Source of the DNA: Candidatus Eiseniibacteriota bacterium
GTDB lineage: Bacteria; Eisenbacteria; RBG-16-71-46
Reading direction: 5' to 3'
Assembly (NCBI GenBank): GCA_016223045.1
Contig: JACRPT010000007.1
Location: forward strand, 1 to 32,162
Length of the DNA: 32,162 nt
How positions within the stretch are numbered: position 1 is the first letter of the stretch; the number at the start of each line of letters is the position of its first letter. The notes under the pieces were generated by a model. It was given only the letters and a program-made list of their open reading frames with translations, was not told the origin of the DNA and searched no databases. Of the stretch, positions 9,619 to 17,325 are shown piece by piece. The translations under genes and the position numbers were made by a program.

Positions 9619-11712
9619 TTGAGCCGCGAGCATCCCGGCGGCGGGCGCACGCTCCGGCCGGCGGCGAAGCCGCTGTGCCGGCCCGCGCGGCACGACCCGC
9701 CCGCGCCCGCTCGCGCGTCGCGGCTCGAGGCGTTCTGCGCGCGCCGCAGCCGCGCGATCCTGTGGGCGATGATCGCGCTCTATGCGGCCGCCTTCTCCGC
9801 GGTCTGCGCGATCAAGGTCCGCTACTACCTCTACACCGACTTCGACCTCGCGATCTTCGCGCAGGCCACCGACGGCATCCTGCGCGGCACCACCTTCAGC
9901 TCGATCCGCGGCATGAACTGGCTGGGCGACCACTCGTCGCTGATCCTGTTCCTGGTGGCTCCGCTCTACGCGCTGTTCCGCCACCCGCTCACGCTGCTCG
10001 TGGTGCAGAGCGCGGCGCTCGCGCTGGGAGCGCTGCCGGTGGCGTGGCTGGCACGCCGCGAGCTGGGGAGCGCCGCCCTCGCGCTCGGCTTCGCCGCACT
10101 CTACCTGCTCGACCCGGCGGTCGGGTACACCAGCCTCTACGAGTTCCACCCCGAGGTGCTGGCGACCCCCGCGCTGCTGTTCGCGTTCTTCTACCTGCGC
10201 GCCGGCCGGCCCGGGCGCATGGCGCTCGCCGCGGGGGTGGCGCTGCTCTGCAAGGAGGACGTGGCGCTGGTGGCGCTGATGCTCGCACTCTACGCGCTGC
10301 TCCAGCGTCCACGCCAGGTGCGCGCCGCGGCCCTGCTCGGCGGGCTGGCGGCCGCCTCGCTGGCGCTCTCGTTCGGCGTGCTCAAGCGGCTCGGCAGCGG
10401 CGAGGTGGACTACGGCCTGATGTACTCGCAGTGGGGGGCGTCGCCGCGCGCCGTCGTGGCGTCGCTCCTCGCGCACCCGCTGCGTGCGCTGGGCGCCTTC
10501 TTCACCTCGCCGGGCTACTCCTTCGACACGGTCATCAAGCTCCAGTACTACGTGCAGATGCTGCTGCCGCTCGCGTTCCTGCCGCTCGCGAGCCCGCTGA
10601 CGCTCGCCCTCGCGCTGCCGATCGTGGCGGAACACATGCTGTCGTGGCGGCCGCCCCAGCACACGATCCTCTACCACTACGCCGCGCTCGCCACGCCGTT
10701 CTTCGTGGCCGCGGCGGTGCTGGGCTTCCGGCGCGTGGCCGGACTCGCGCGGGCGGGCGCGGTGGAGCACGGCCCGCCGCGGCGCGCGCGCTGGCTCATG
10801 CTGGGGGCGCTGGCCGCGTCGCTCGCGGGCAACCTGATGTTCGGCCCGCTCCTCGGCACGGGGAAGCTCCAGCTGGTGCGCTCTGAGGAGAAGACCGCTC
10901 CCACGTCGCTCGACCGCGCGAGCGCGCGCGTCGCCGACCGTATGGTGGCGGCGGTCGGCAGGAGCGGAGGGATCGAGGCGGGCTTCGAGTTCCTGCTGCG
11001 CTTCACCGGGCGCTCCGACGTCTACTCGCTCCACAACGTGATGCAGGGCAAGCACACGTTCTCGGAGAAACCGTACCCCGTGCCGACCGGCATCGCATCC
11101 GCGCTCGCCGACATGAGCCACTTCCGCCTTCGGCCCTACGCCGACGCCGGCACCAGCCGGCGGCTGCGCGAGCTGCTCCGCGCGAACCGGCTCGGCGTGG
11201 TCGAGGAGGCGGGCGACCTGCTGCGCTTCGCGCGCGACGCGCGCGACACCGTGGACCTGGTCAGCGTCGGGACGTTCACGGCGGCGCGGCCACGTCGCAT
11301 CGTCTTCGACCGTCAGCTCGCTTTCCTGGGCTGCGATCTGGCGGACCCGGTCGCGCACCCGGGCGGCCTGCTGCCGCTCGCCACGTACTGGCGGCGCGTG
11401 ACGTCCACCGACTCGCTGTTCGTCGTGCAGCTCGTCGTGGCCGACGCGTTCGGGAACGCGGTGCTCGAGCACATGCGCTACCTGGGCTACGGGTTCGCGC
11501 CGGTCGCCGACTGGCCCGAAAGCGTCGCGGTCCGCGAGAACTACCGCCTCATCCTGCCCGACCGGATGCGACCCGGGAACTACACGCTCGGCATGCGGGT
11601 GGGGCGGAGGAAGGACCTGGGGCAGAAGCTCTCGGAGGCCGATGACCCCGCGCTCAGGGCGCGCGGGATGTTCGTCGAGCTGGGACGGTTCGAGGTGCGA
11701 CCGGGGCGCTGA
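9619..11712 (+). CDS. DUF2079 family polytopic membrane protein
   Basis: TDFDLAIFAQATDGILRGT..., NWLGDHSSLILFLVAPLYALF, YEFHPEVLATPALL; many TM helices. TTG start at 9619 is tentative; the ORF opens at 9499. Confidence 0.8.
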   Translation: MSREHPGGGRTLRPAAKPLCRPARHDPPAPARASRLEAFCARRSRAILWAMIALYAAAFSAVCAIKVRYYLYTDFDLAIFAQATDGILRGTTFSSIRGMNWLGDHSSLILFLVAPLYALFRHPLTLLVVQSAALALGALPVAWLARRELGSAALALGFAALYLLDPAVGYTSLYEFHPEVLATPALLFAFFYLRAGRPGRMALAAGVALLCKEDVALVALMLALYALLQRPRQVRAAALLGGLAAASLALSFGVLKRLGSGEVDYGLMYSQWGASPRAVVASLLAHPLRALGAFFTSPGYSFDTVIKLQYYVQMLLPLAFLPLASPLTLALALPIVAEHMLSWRPPQHTILYHYAALATPFFVAAAVLGFRRVAGLARAGAVEHGPPRRARWLMLGALAASLAGNLMFGPLLGTGKLQLVRSEEKTAPTSLDRASARVADRMVAAVGRSGGIEAGFEFLLRFTGRSDVYSLHNVMQGKHTFSEKPYPVPTGIASALADMSHFRLRPYADAGTSRRLRELLRANRLGVVEEAGDLLRFARDARDTVDLVSVGTFTAARPRRIVFDRQLAFLGCDLADPVAHPGGLLPLATYWRRVTSTDSLFVVQLVVADAFGNAVLEHMRYLGYGFAPVADWPESVAVRENYRLILPDRMRPGNYTLGMRVGRRKDLGQKLSEADDPALRARGMFVELGRFEVRPGR

Positions 11713-11739
11713 CCGAGCGGGCGGTTCAGACAGTATGGA

Positions 11740-11869
11740 ACGACCGGCCTGCGGTCGTATGGTCGTGCTCTCGCGAACGAGAGGCACGATGGTGGCGGGG
11801 ACGCCGCCACACACGATCGCGGGTTAGCACCTCGCGGCGCCAGAGCCGCATACGAAGGAGGCCGGTCGT
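11740..11869 (+). ncRNA. Highly structured 5' leader of the IS, multi-branch RNA that includes the RBS and start codon
   Basis: Closing stems ACGACCGGCCT/AGGCCGGTCGT (11740-11750/11859-11869) and TCGTATG/CATACGA (11755-11761/11849-11855) enclosing three hairpins (11763-11789, 11792-11810, 11818-11836). Confidence 0.5.
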
Positions 11870-12986
11870 GGACCCGAAGGGTATCACCTGGGTGGGCCTG
11901 GACACACACCAGAACTCGAACAAGGTGGCGGCGTTCTTCCCGGAGCGCCCCGAGCCGGTCGAGTGGCAGGAAGCGACCACGGTCGAGGCGGTCCGGCGGC
12001 TGGCGCGCAAGCTGCGGCGCGAGGCCCCGGGCGAGGTGCGGTGCTGCTACGAGGCGGGGCCGACCGGCTACGCGCTGCAGCGGCAGCTCCGGGCGGAGGG
12101 CATCGCCTGCACGGTGGTGGCGCCCTCGCTGACCCCGGTCAAACCCGGGGTGCGGATCAAGACCGATCGGCGTGATGCCCGCAAGCTGGCCGAGCTGTTC
12201 CGCGCCGGGCTGCTGACCGAGGTGCATCCGCCGAGCGAGAGCGACGAGGCGCTGCGCGACCTGTGCCGCTGCCGGGATGACGTGCGGGTCGACCTGCTGC
12301 GCGCGCGCCACCGGCTGAGCAAGTTCCTGCTGCGGCGCCACTGCCTCTACCGCGAGACCCAGCATCACTGGGGCACCCGCCACCTGGCCTGGCTCGAGCA
12401 ACTGCGCTTCGACGACCCGATCAGCCAGGCCACCTTCGACAGCTACTTCCTCGCCATCCAGCAGCTCGACGAGCGGCTGCGCCAGCTCGACGCGCGGCTC
12501 GCCGAGTTCGGAGCGCAGGAGCCGTACCGTGACCCCGTGGCGTGGCTGCGCTGCTTCCGCGGCATCGACACCGTGACCGCGGTGTGCCTGGTCGCCGAGC
12601 TCCACGACTTCCGCCGCTTTCACTCCGCGCGCCAGCTCATGTCCTACGTCGGACTCGTACCGAGCGAACACTCGAGCGGGGAGCGGGAGCGCCGCGGCTC
12701 GATTACCAAAGCCGGCAACGGGCACGTCCGCCGCCTGCTGGTGGAAGCGGCCTGGCATCAGCGACACCGGCCCGCGATCAGTGCCCCGCTGCGACAGCGG
12801 CGCGAGGGACAGCCGGCGCGCGTGCTGGCGATCGCCGACCGCGCCCAGGAGCGACTCGCCGCCCGCTATCGTCGCATGACGCTTCACGGCAAGGTGCATC
12901 CCAAGACCATCGTCGCCATGGCGCGCGAGCTGACCGGCTATCTCTGGGCAGTCCTCCATCCCGCGGCCGTGGCGACGCGGAACTGA
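11868..12986 (+). CDS. IS110 family transposase (DEDD plus Transposase_20)
   Basis: VGLDTHQ, CYEAGPTGYALQR, IKTDRRDARKLAEL, FRGIDTVTAVCLVAEL, SYVGLVPSEHSSGERERRGSITKAGNGHVRRLLVEAAW. GTG start, RBS AAGGAGG at 11855. Confidence 0.95.
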   Translation: MDPKGITWVGLDTHQNSNKVAAFFPERPEPVEWQEATTVEAVRRLARKLRREAPGEVRCCYEAGPTGYALQRQLRAEGIACTVVAPSLTPVKPGVRIKTDRRDARKLAELFRAGLLTEVHPPSESDEALRDLCRCRDDVRVDLLRARHRLSKFLLRRHCLYRETQHHWGTRHLAWLEQLRFDDPISQATFDSYFLAIQQLDERLRQLDARLAEFGAQEPYRDPVAWLRCFRGIDTVTAVCLVAELHDFRRFHSARQLMSYVGLVPSEHSSGERERRGSITKAGNGHVRRLLVEAAWHQRHRPAISAPLRQRREGQPARVLAIADRAQERLAARYRRMTLHGKVHPKTIVAMARELTGYLWAVLHPAAVATRN

Positions 12987-13036
12987 ACTCGAGCAAGCAA
13001 CCCACGTGATGCGAGGTGACGGATGAAGGTCGGCAC

Positions 13037-13262
13037 GATCCGGAGGACGCGCGACTGCGCTGTGCGATACGGACGAAGTCGGTCCCCAACTCGCGATCTC
13101 AGAGAGCGGACCCTCCCGACGGATCACAGTCATGCGGCTCTGGCCGGGACGCCGACGCAACCCGCGAATACTAGCGTGACTCGTCGTCGAAGCGCCCGAC
13201 CTTCTCCGTCCCTCGGCCTGGCAGGCCCAACACTGCGGCCACTTCCCGGAGGAAGTGGCCGC
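13037..13262 (+). ncRNA. Candidate bridge RNA / seekRNA region in the 3' non-coding part of the IS
   Basis: About 300 bp of non-coding sequence between the transposase stop and the right IR, where IS1111-type elements encode their guide RNA. Inverted repeats GATCCG/CGGATC (13037/13120), GTCGG/CCGAC (13078/13116) and a 12-bp hairpin at 13235. Confidence 0.4.
13235..13262 (+). repeat. Perfect 12-bp stem, 4-nt loop hairpin GCGGCCACTTCC-CGGA-GGAAGTGGCCGC
   Basis: Read directly; lies 26 bp before the right IR. Confidence 0.7.
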
Positions 13263-13300
13263 CTGGAGAGAAAAGTGCCTTGACGTAGGGTCGTTCCATA

Positions 13301-15358
13301 CTAGAGCGTGAGCGCGTGGCTCCCGGCGCCGAGCGTGCCGACCTCGCGCGAGAGGACGCGCCGGCCCGCGAGGTCGAACAGCTCGAGCGTGGCGGACCCG
13401 GACCCGGACCCGGACCCGGACCCGGACCCGGACCCACCTCTGGTGGGTGCCCCGGTGGGTGCCCCGACCTGCGCGGGGTGCGGGTGCCCCGGTGCCCCGA
13501 CCTGCGCGGGGGCACCCGAAGGAGTCGGGACCGGGTGCCCGGGCGCCCCGACGTCCGGCAGGGTGAACCAGACCACGAGCGCGCCCGACGCCGGATTCGG
13601 CCGCGCGCCGGCCAGCGCGAACGCCGCGCCGTCGGGCACCTCGACCCAGGTCTCGCCGGCGTGCGCCGCGGCGCCGCCCGCGGCGATCGCCAGCCGGTAG
13701 CCGTAGCGCGCTCCCGGCGTCACGTCGCGGTCCTCGTACGCGACCATGCCCGCGCCGTCGGGCAGCGCGCGCGCGACCGCGCTCCACGCGGAACCGGGCG
13801 AGTGGCGCTCGATCACGACCGGAGCGCCGCCGCTCACGTTCCAGCGCAGCAGCACGCGCTCGCGCGTGGCGTCGGCGCTCACCAGCGATGCGAGTGCGGC
13901 GACCACGCCGTTCGAAGTGACGCGCGCGGCATAGATGTCGCCGGCGTTCCCCGCGCGCTGGTCCTGCCACGCCACGATGGCGCCGGCCGCGCCGTCGCTC
14001 ACGATCACCGGCGCGCTCTGGTCGCCGGTCGCGTTGCAGATCGCCGCGCCGTTCGCGGGCCAGCCCGCGACGACGGCGCCCGCGCCGGTCACGTGCTGCG
14101 CGTAGATGTCGGCGCCTGCGCCGCGAGCGTCGCTCCACGCCACCACCGCGCCCCCGCTGCCGTCCGCGACCGCGACCGGCTCGAGCTGGTCGCCCGCCGC
14201 GTCGCACAGCGCGGCGCCGTTCGCGGGCCAGCCGGCCGCGATGGTCCCGCCGCCCTGCACGTGCTGGGCGACGATGTCGGCGCCGCCGCCGCGCAGGTCG
14301 CTCCACGCCACGAGCGCGCCGCCCGCGAGATCGCGGACCGCGACCGGGTGCGCGTCGCCCACGGCCGCGGTCGAGAGCGGCACGCCGTCCGCGGTCCAGC
14401 CGGGGTAGAGCGCGCCCGCGTCGGTGACGCGCACGGCGTAGATCCCGGGCGACACGGCGCGCGCGTCGAGCCACGCCGCCACCGCGCCGCTCGCTCCGTC
14501 CGCCGCCAGCGCCAGGTGGTTCTGGTCGCCCGCGCGCGTGCACAGCGGCACCCCGGTGGCGAGCCAGCCCGCGGCGATGGTCCCGGCGCCGGTCACGTGC
14601 TGGGCGTAGAGGTCGGCCTCGGTCCCCGCGCCGCCATCGCGGAAGTCGCGCCAGGCGACGATTGCGCCGTTAGCCTCGTCGGAGATGAGCACCGGGTCGG
14701 TCTGGTCGCCGGATGCGCTGCCCGCGGCGCGGCCGTTGATTGGCCATCCCGGCAGCAGGTCGCCGCGGGAGTCGAAGCGCACCAGGTAGACCTTCACCAC
14801 CGAGCCGGCGCGGTAGTCGGCCCACGCCACGATCGCGCCGCCCGAGCCGTCCGGCACCACCGATGGCGCGAACTGGTCGCCGGGGGCGTTGCAGACGGCG
14901 AGTCCGTCGGCGGGCCAGCCCGGCGCAGCCGCGCCCGAGGCGAGCAGGTGCTGCAGGTAGATGTCAGGCAGCCCGTCGCGCGGGTCCGACCAGGCGATGA
15001 AGGCGCCGCCCGCGGCGTCGCTGGCGATCGCCGGCTGCGTCTGCTCGCCGGCCGCGCCACAGACCGCCATGCCGTTCACGGGCCAGCCCGCGACGCGCTG
15101 CCCGAGGCCGTCCAGACGCGCGAGATAGAGGTCGTAGTCCACGCCGCCGCGCAGGTCCTTCCAGCCCACCAGCGCGCCGCCCGCGCCGTCGGCGGCCACG
15201 AACGGCGCGCGCTGGATGAAGAACGCGTCGCTGACGACCGGCACCCCGTTCGCGGTCCACGCGGTGTCGGCCGTCGCCGCCGCGCGGGCGTTGGGAGCGA
15301 GCGCGGCGGAGAGCGCGAGCGCAAGGACTGGCGCAGCGATGGCGCAGTATTGACGCAT
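13301..15358 (-). CDS. Secreted repeat (beta-propeller-like) protein with FlgD-like C-terminal domain, 3' end truncated at the IS boundary
   Basis: Signal peptide MRQYCAIAAPVLALALSAALAPNARA; eight repeats of about 48 aa (P-V-SDG-GGAIVAWxDxR...DIYAQHV...GWPANGxAxCNAxGDQ); ends ...ATLELFDLAGRRVLSREVGTLGAGSHALTL* with the stop TAG built from the IR. Confidence 0.8.
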   Translation of the reverse strand: MRQYCAIAAPVLALALSAALAPNARAAATADTAWTANGVPVVSDAFFIQRAPFVAADGAGGALVGWKDLRGGVDYDLYLARLDGLGQRVAGWPVNGMAVCGAAGEQTQPAIASDAAGGAFIAWSDPRDGLPDIYLQHLLASGAAAPGWPADGLAVCNAPGDQFAPSVVPDGSGGAIVAWADYRAGSVVKVYLVRFDSRGDLLPGWPINGRAAGSASGDQTDPVLISDEANGAIVAWRDFRDGGAGTEADLYAQHVTGAGTIAAGWLATGVPLCTRAGDQNHLALAADGASGAVAAWLDARAVSPGIYAVRVTDAGALYPGWTADGVPLSTAAVGDAHPVAVRDLAGGALVAWSDLRGGGADIVAQHVQGGGTIAAGWPANGAALCDAAGDQLEPVAVADGSGGAVVAWSDARGAGADIYAQHVTGAGAVVAGWPANGAAICNATGDQSAPVIVSDGAAGAIVAWQDQRAGNAGDIYAARVTSNGVVAALASLVSADATRERVLLRWNVSGGAPVVIERHSPGSAWSAVARALPDGAGMVAYEDRDVTPGARYGYRLAIAAGGAAAHAGETWVEVPDGAAFALAGARPNPASGALVVWFTLPDVGAPGHPVPTPSGAPAQVGAPGHPHPAQVGAPTGAPTRGGSGSGSGSGSGSGSATLELFDLAGRRVLSREVGTLGAGSHALTL
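13394..13435 (-). repeat. (GGACCC)7 hexanucleotide microsatellite encoding (GS)7
   Basis: Seven perfect units read directly. Confidence 0.95.
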
Positions 15359-15535
15359 GGGGAGCTCCGGGGCCGGGGGAGATGCGCGACGATGATACGA
15401 CACGGCTCGCCCGGCGCGGAACGGCGATGCGCCGGCGCCGCGTCGAGCTGGAGTGCCTGCGCTATGATGCCCGGGCCCGGAGCGGCGCCGCTGCGACATG
15501 CGACGCGCCGTCCGTCCGGTCAGCGGAGGGGTTCC

Positions 15536-16519
15536 ATGAAGGGCGCTCTCGCGGTTTGCCTGGTCCTGGTCGCGCTCGTCCTCAGCGGATGCAGCGACCG
15601 CCGGCGCGTGGTCGTTCCCGAACCCGCGGCCCGCATGAAGGGCATCACGCTCACGCCGCGCAGCTTCTCGGACGCCGACTTCGCGGAGTTCTGGCAGAGG
15701 GCGAAACTGGCGGGCTCGGTCGTCACCTGGAGCGGCGACTGGATGGAGCTGGCCGACACGGTCGCGGGCGGCCCCAAGGTGACGACGGAGGTGGCAGCGG
15801 CCAACCAGCTCGTGCCCATCGTCGAGGCGCAGTTCTTCGATCAAGCCTCCGGCGCGCTGCTGCGCCCGCTCGACGCCGCGAACCGGGCGGCCTACAAGCG
15901 CAGCGCGGCGCGGTTCGCGAGCACCTACCACCCGGCCTACCTGGGATTCGGGATCGAGGTCAACGTGCTCTACGAGAAGTCGCCCGCGGACTTCGACGCC
16001 TTCGTCCCGTTCTTCGCCGAGGTGGCCGACACGGTGAAGGCGGTCTCGCCGGGCACCAGGGTGTTCACCATCTTCCAGCTCGAGCTGATGAAGGGGCTCC
16101 GTGGCGGCCTGTTCGGCGGTGTCAATGACACGACGAGCGCGGAGTGGGCGCTGCTCGACCGGTTCCCGGGCTCGGACCTGGCCGCGTTCACCACCTACCC
16201 GGCGCTGGTCTTCCACGACCCCGCGGAGATCCTCGAGGGCTACTACGCGCAGATCGCCGCGCACACCACGAAGCCGGTCGCGTTCACCGAGATCGGCTGG
16301 CACAGCGCGGCGGTCCCCGTGGGCTGGGAGAGCACGGAGGAGGAGCAGAGCCGGTTCGTGACCCGGTTCTTCGAGCTGACCGCGGGCCTCGATCGCAGGT
16401 TCGCGGTGTGGAGCTTCCTCTACGACCAGGTGGCGCCGGTGCCCTTCGACAGCATGGGGCTCATCCGCCTGGACGGCGTCGCGCGGCCCGCGTGGGGACA
16501 GTGGGTGGCGGCGCCATAG
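15536..16519 (+). CDS. Lipoprotein, glycoside-hydrolase-like TIM-barrel type
   Basis: Lipobox VLSGC; FGIEVNVLYEKSPADFDAFVPFF, PVAFTEIGWHSA resemble GH-type barrel strands. Confidence 0.65.
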   Translation: MKGALAVCLVLVALVLSGCSDRRRVVVPEPAARMKGITLTPRSFSDADFAEFWQRAKLAGSVVTWSGDWMELADTVAGGPKVTTEVAAANQLVPIVEAQFFDQASGALLRPLDAANRAAYKRSAARFASTYHPAYLGFGIEVNVLYEKSPADFDAFVPFFAEVADTVKAVSPGTRVFTIFQLELMKGLRGGLFGGVNDTTSAEWALLDRFPGSDLAAFTTYPALVFHDPAEILEGYYAQIAAHTTKPVAFTEIGWHSAAVPVGWESTEEEQSRFVTRFFELTAGLDRRFAVWSFLYDQVAPVPFDSMGLIRLDGVARPAWGQWVAAP

Positions 16520-16534
16520 CGGGGTGGTCCCGAT

Positions 16535-16651
16535 CATGCCCGAGACGCGGGGGGCGTCGAGCCGCGGGCCCCAGGGCAGGAGGGTCCCCGTGCTGGCGTC
16601 GAGCGCCGCGAGGTACGACCTCGGCTGCCAGTCATGAGGGCTGGCGAAGTC
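16535..16651 (-). pseudogene. Fragment of a delta-60/PQQ-like repeat protein
   Basis: Minus strand reads DFASPHDWQPRSYLAALDASTGTLLPWGPRLDAPRVSGM, close to the delta-60 motif RxxLAALDAxTGxLLPWxP; no start or full ORF. Confidence 0.5.
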
Positions 16652-16669
16652 CCCCGGCCTTCCTTCTCA

Positions 16670-17308
16670 TCATCTGGAGGAACTCGAGGATCTCTTCCCT
16701 GCTATTCTGGAAATCTTCACTGTGCACTTGTCTCCCGCGGCCTTCCAGCTCAACCGCCAGCGGGATGGCGCGCCGGGCCGAACCCACACCGAGGTCGTGT
16801 CCTTGCACATGTTGAACCCGACCCCGGTCGCGCTGAGAGTCAGTTGCACCTTGCCGCCCACCACGGGATCGAGCCGCAGCTCGCATCCACCTTGGTCGAT
16901 GAGGCCCACCGGCGTGACGATGTCGTTGAAGATATCGAACTCATGGAACTTCGGCGTCGGCTGGGGGGCGGGAACTCTGACGAAGGCTGTATCGATGCCT
17001 ACCGTCTCGGGCAACGCCACCTCGGTCGTATCCTCGGGCAGCCACCACTCCTCTGGAATGCCCTCGTCCGACCCGGAGCCGTAGACGCACCCCGGGATCT
17101 CATCGATGGGTCGATCCACGTTCCACCCCGTTCGCCTGCCCTTCCGGTCGATGAGTACCGCCCCCACGCGCGCGTCGTTCCATGCGGAGATGCTCACGAG
17201 AACCTGAGAGAACCTCCCGGACGGCGACGGAGATTCACCGTACCCAGGTGAGCATGCGCTCGCGCCGACCAGCGCCCATGCGAAGATCCAAGGAACGACA
17301 GCTTTCAT
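16670..17308 (-). CDS. Small lipoprotein of unknown function
   Basis: MKAVVPWIFAWALVGASACSPGYGES: signal peptide with lipobox-like GASAC. Confidence 0.6.
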   Translation of the reverse strand: MKAVVPWIFAWALVGASACSPGYGESPSPSGRFSQVLVSISAWNDARVGAVLIDRKGRRTGWNVDRPIDEIPGCVYGSGSDEGIPEEWWLPEDTTEVALPETVGIDTAFVRVPAPQPTPKFHEFDIFNDIVTPVGLIDQGGCELRLDPVVGGKVQLTLSATGVGFNMCKDTTSVWVRPGAPSRWRLSWKAAGDKCTVKISRIAGKRSSSSSR

Positions 17309-17325
17309 GGCTGACATGACCGCAC

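Larger units (their letters stand above)
11732..13302 (+). mobile_element. IS110-family element, IS1111-like subgroup
   Basis: Inverted repeats AGTATGGAACGACC (11732-11745) and GGTCGTTCCATACT (13289-13302), 14/14, bracketing an IS110-type transposase. Exact tips may extend a few nt beyond the IRs. Confidence 0.85.

Noticed and set aside
7126-11814. 1562-aa minus-strand ORF (also 4301..7216 minus, 1925..7213 N-terminal part, 4522..9459 N-terminal part, 23617..25923 minus)
   Set aside because: Shadow frames of real genes in very GC-rich DNA: Arg/Ala/Gly/His-rich, no domains, fully antisense to or out of frame with well-supported CDSs.
13394-13435. Possible CRISPR-like or short tandem array
   Set aside because: Perfect 6-bp units without spacers, inside a coding frame; a microsatellite. 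No CRISPR repeats were seen in the window.
13594-15254. Periodic DNA repeats of about 145-165 bp
   Set aside because: Explained by the eight protein repeats of the beta-propeller-like gene; divergent at DNA level, not a separate element.
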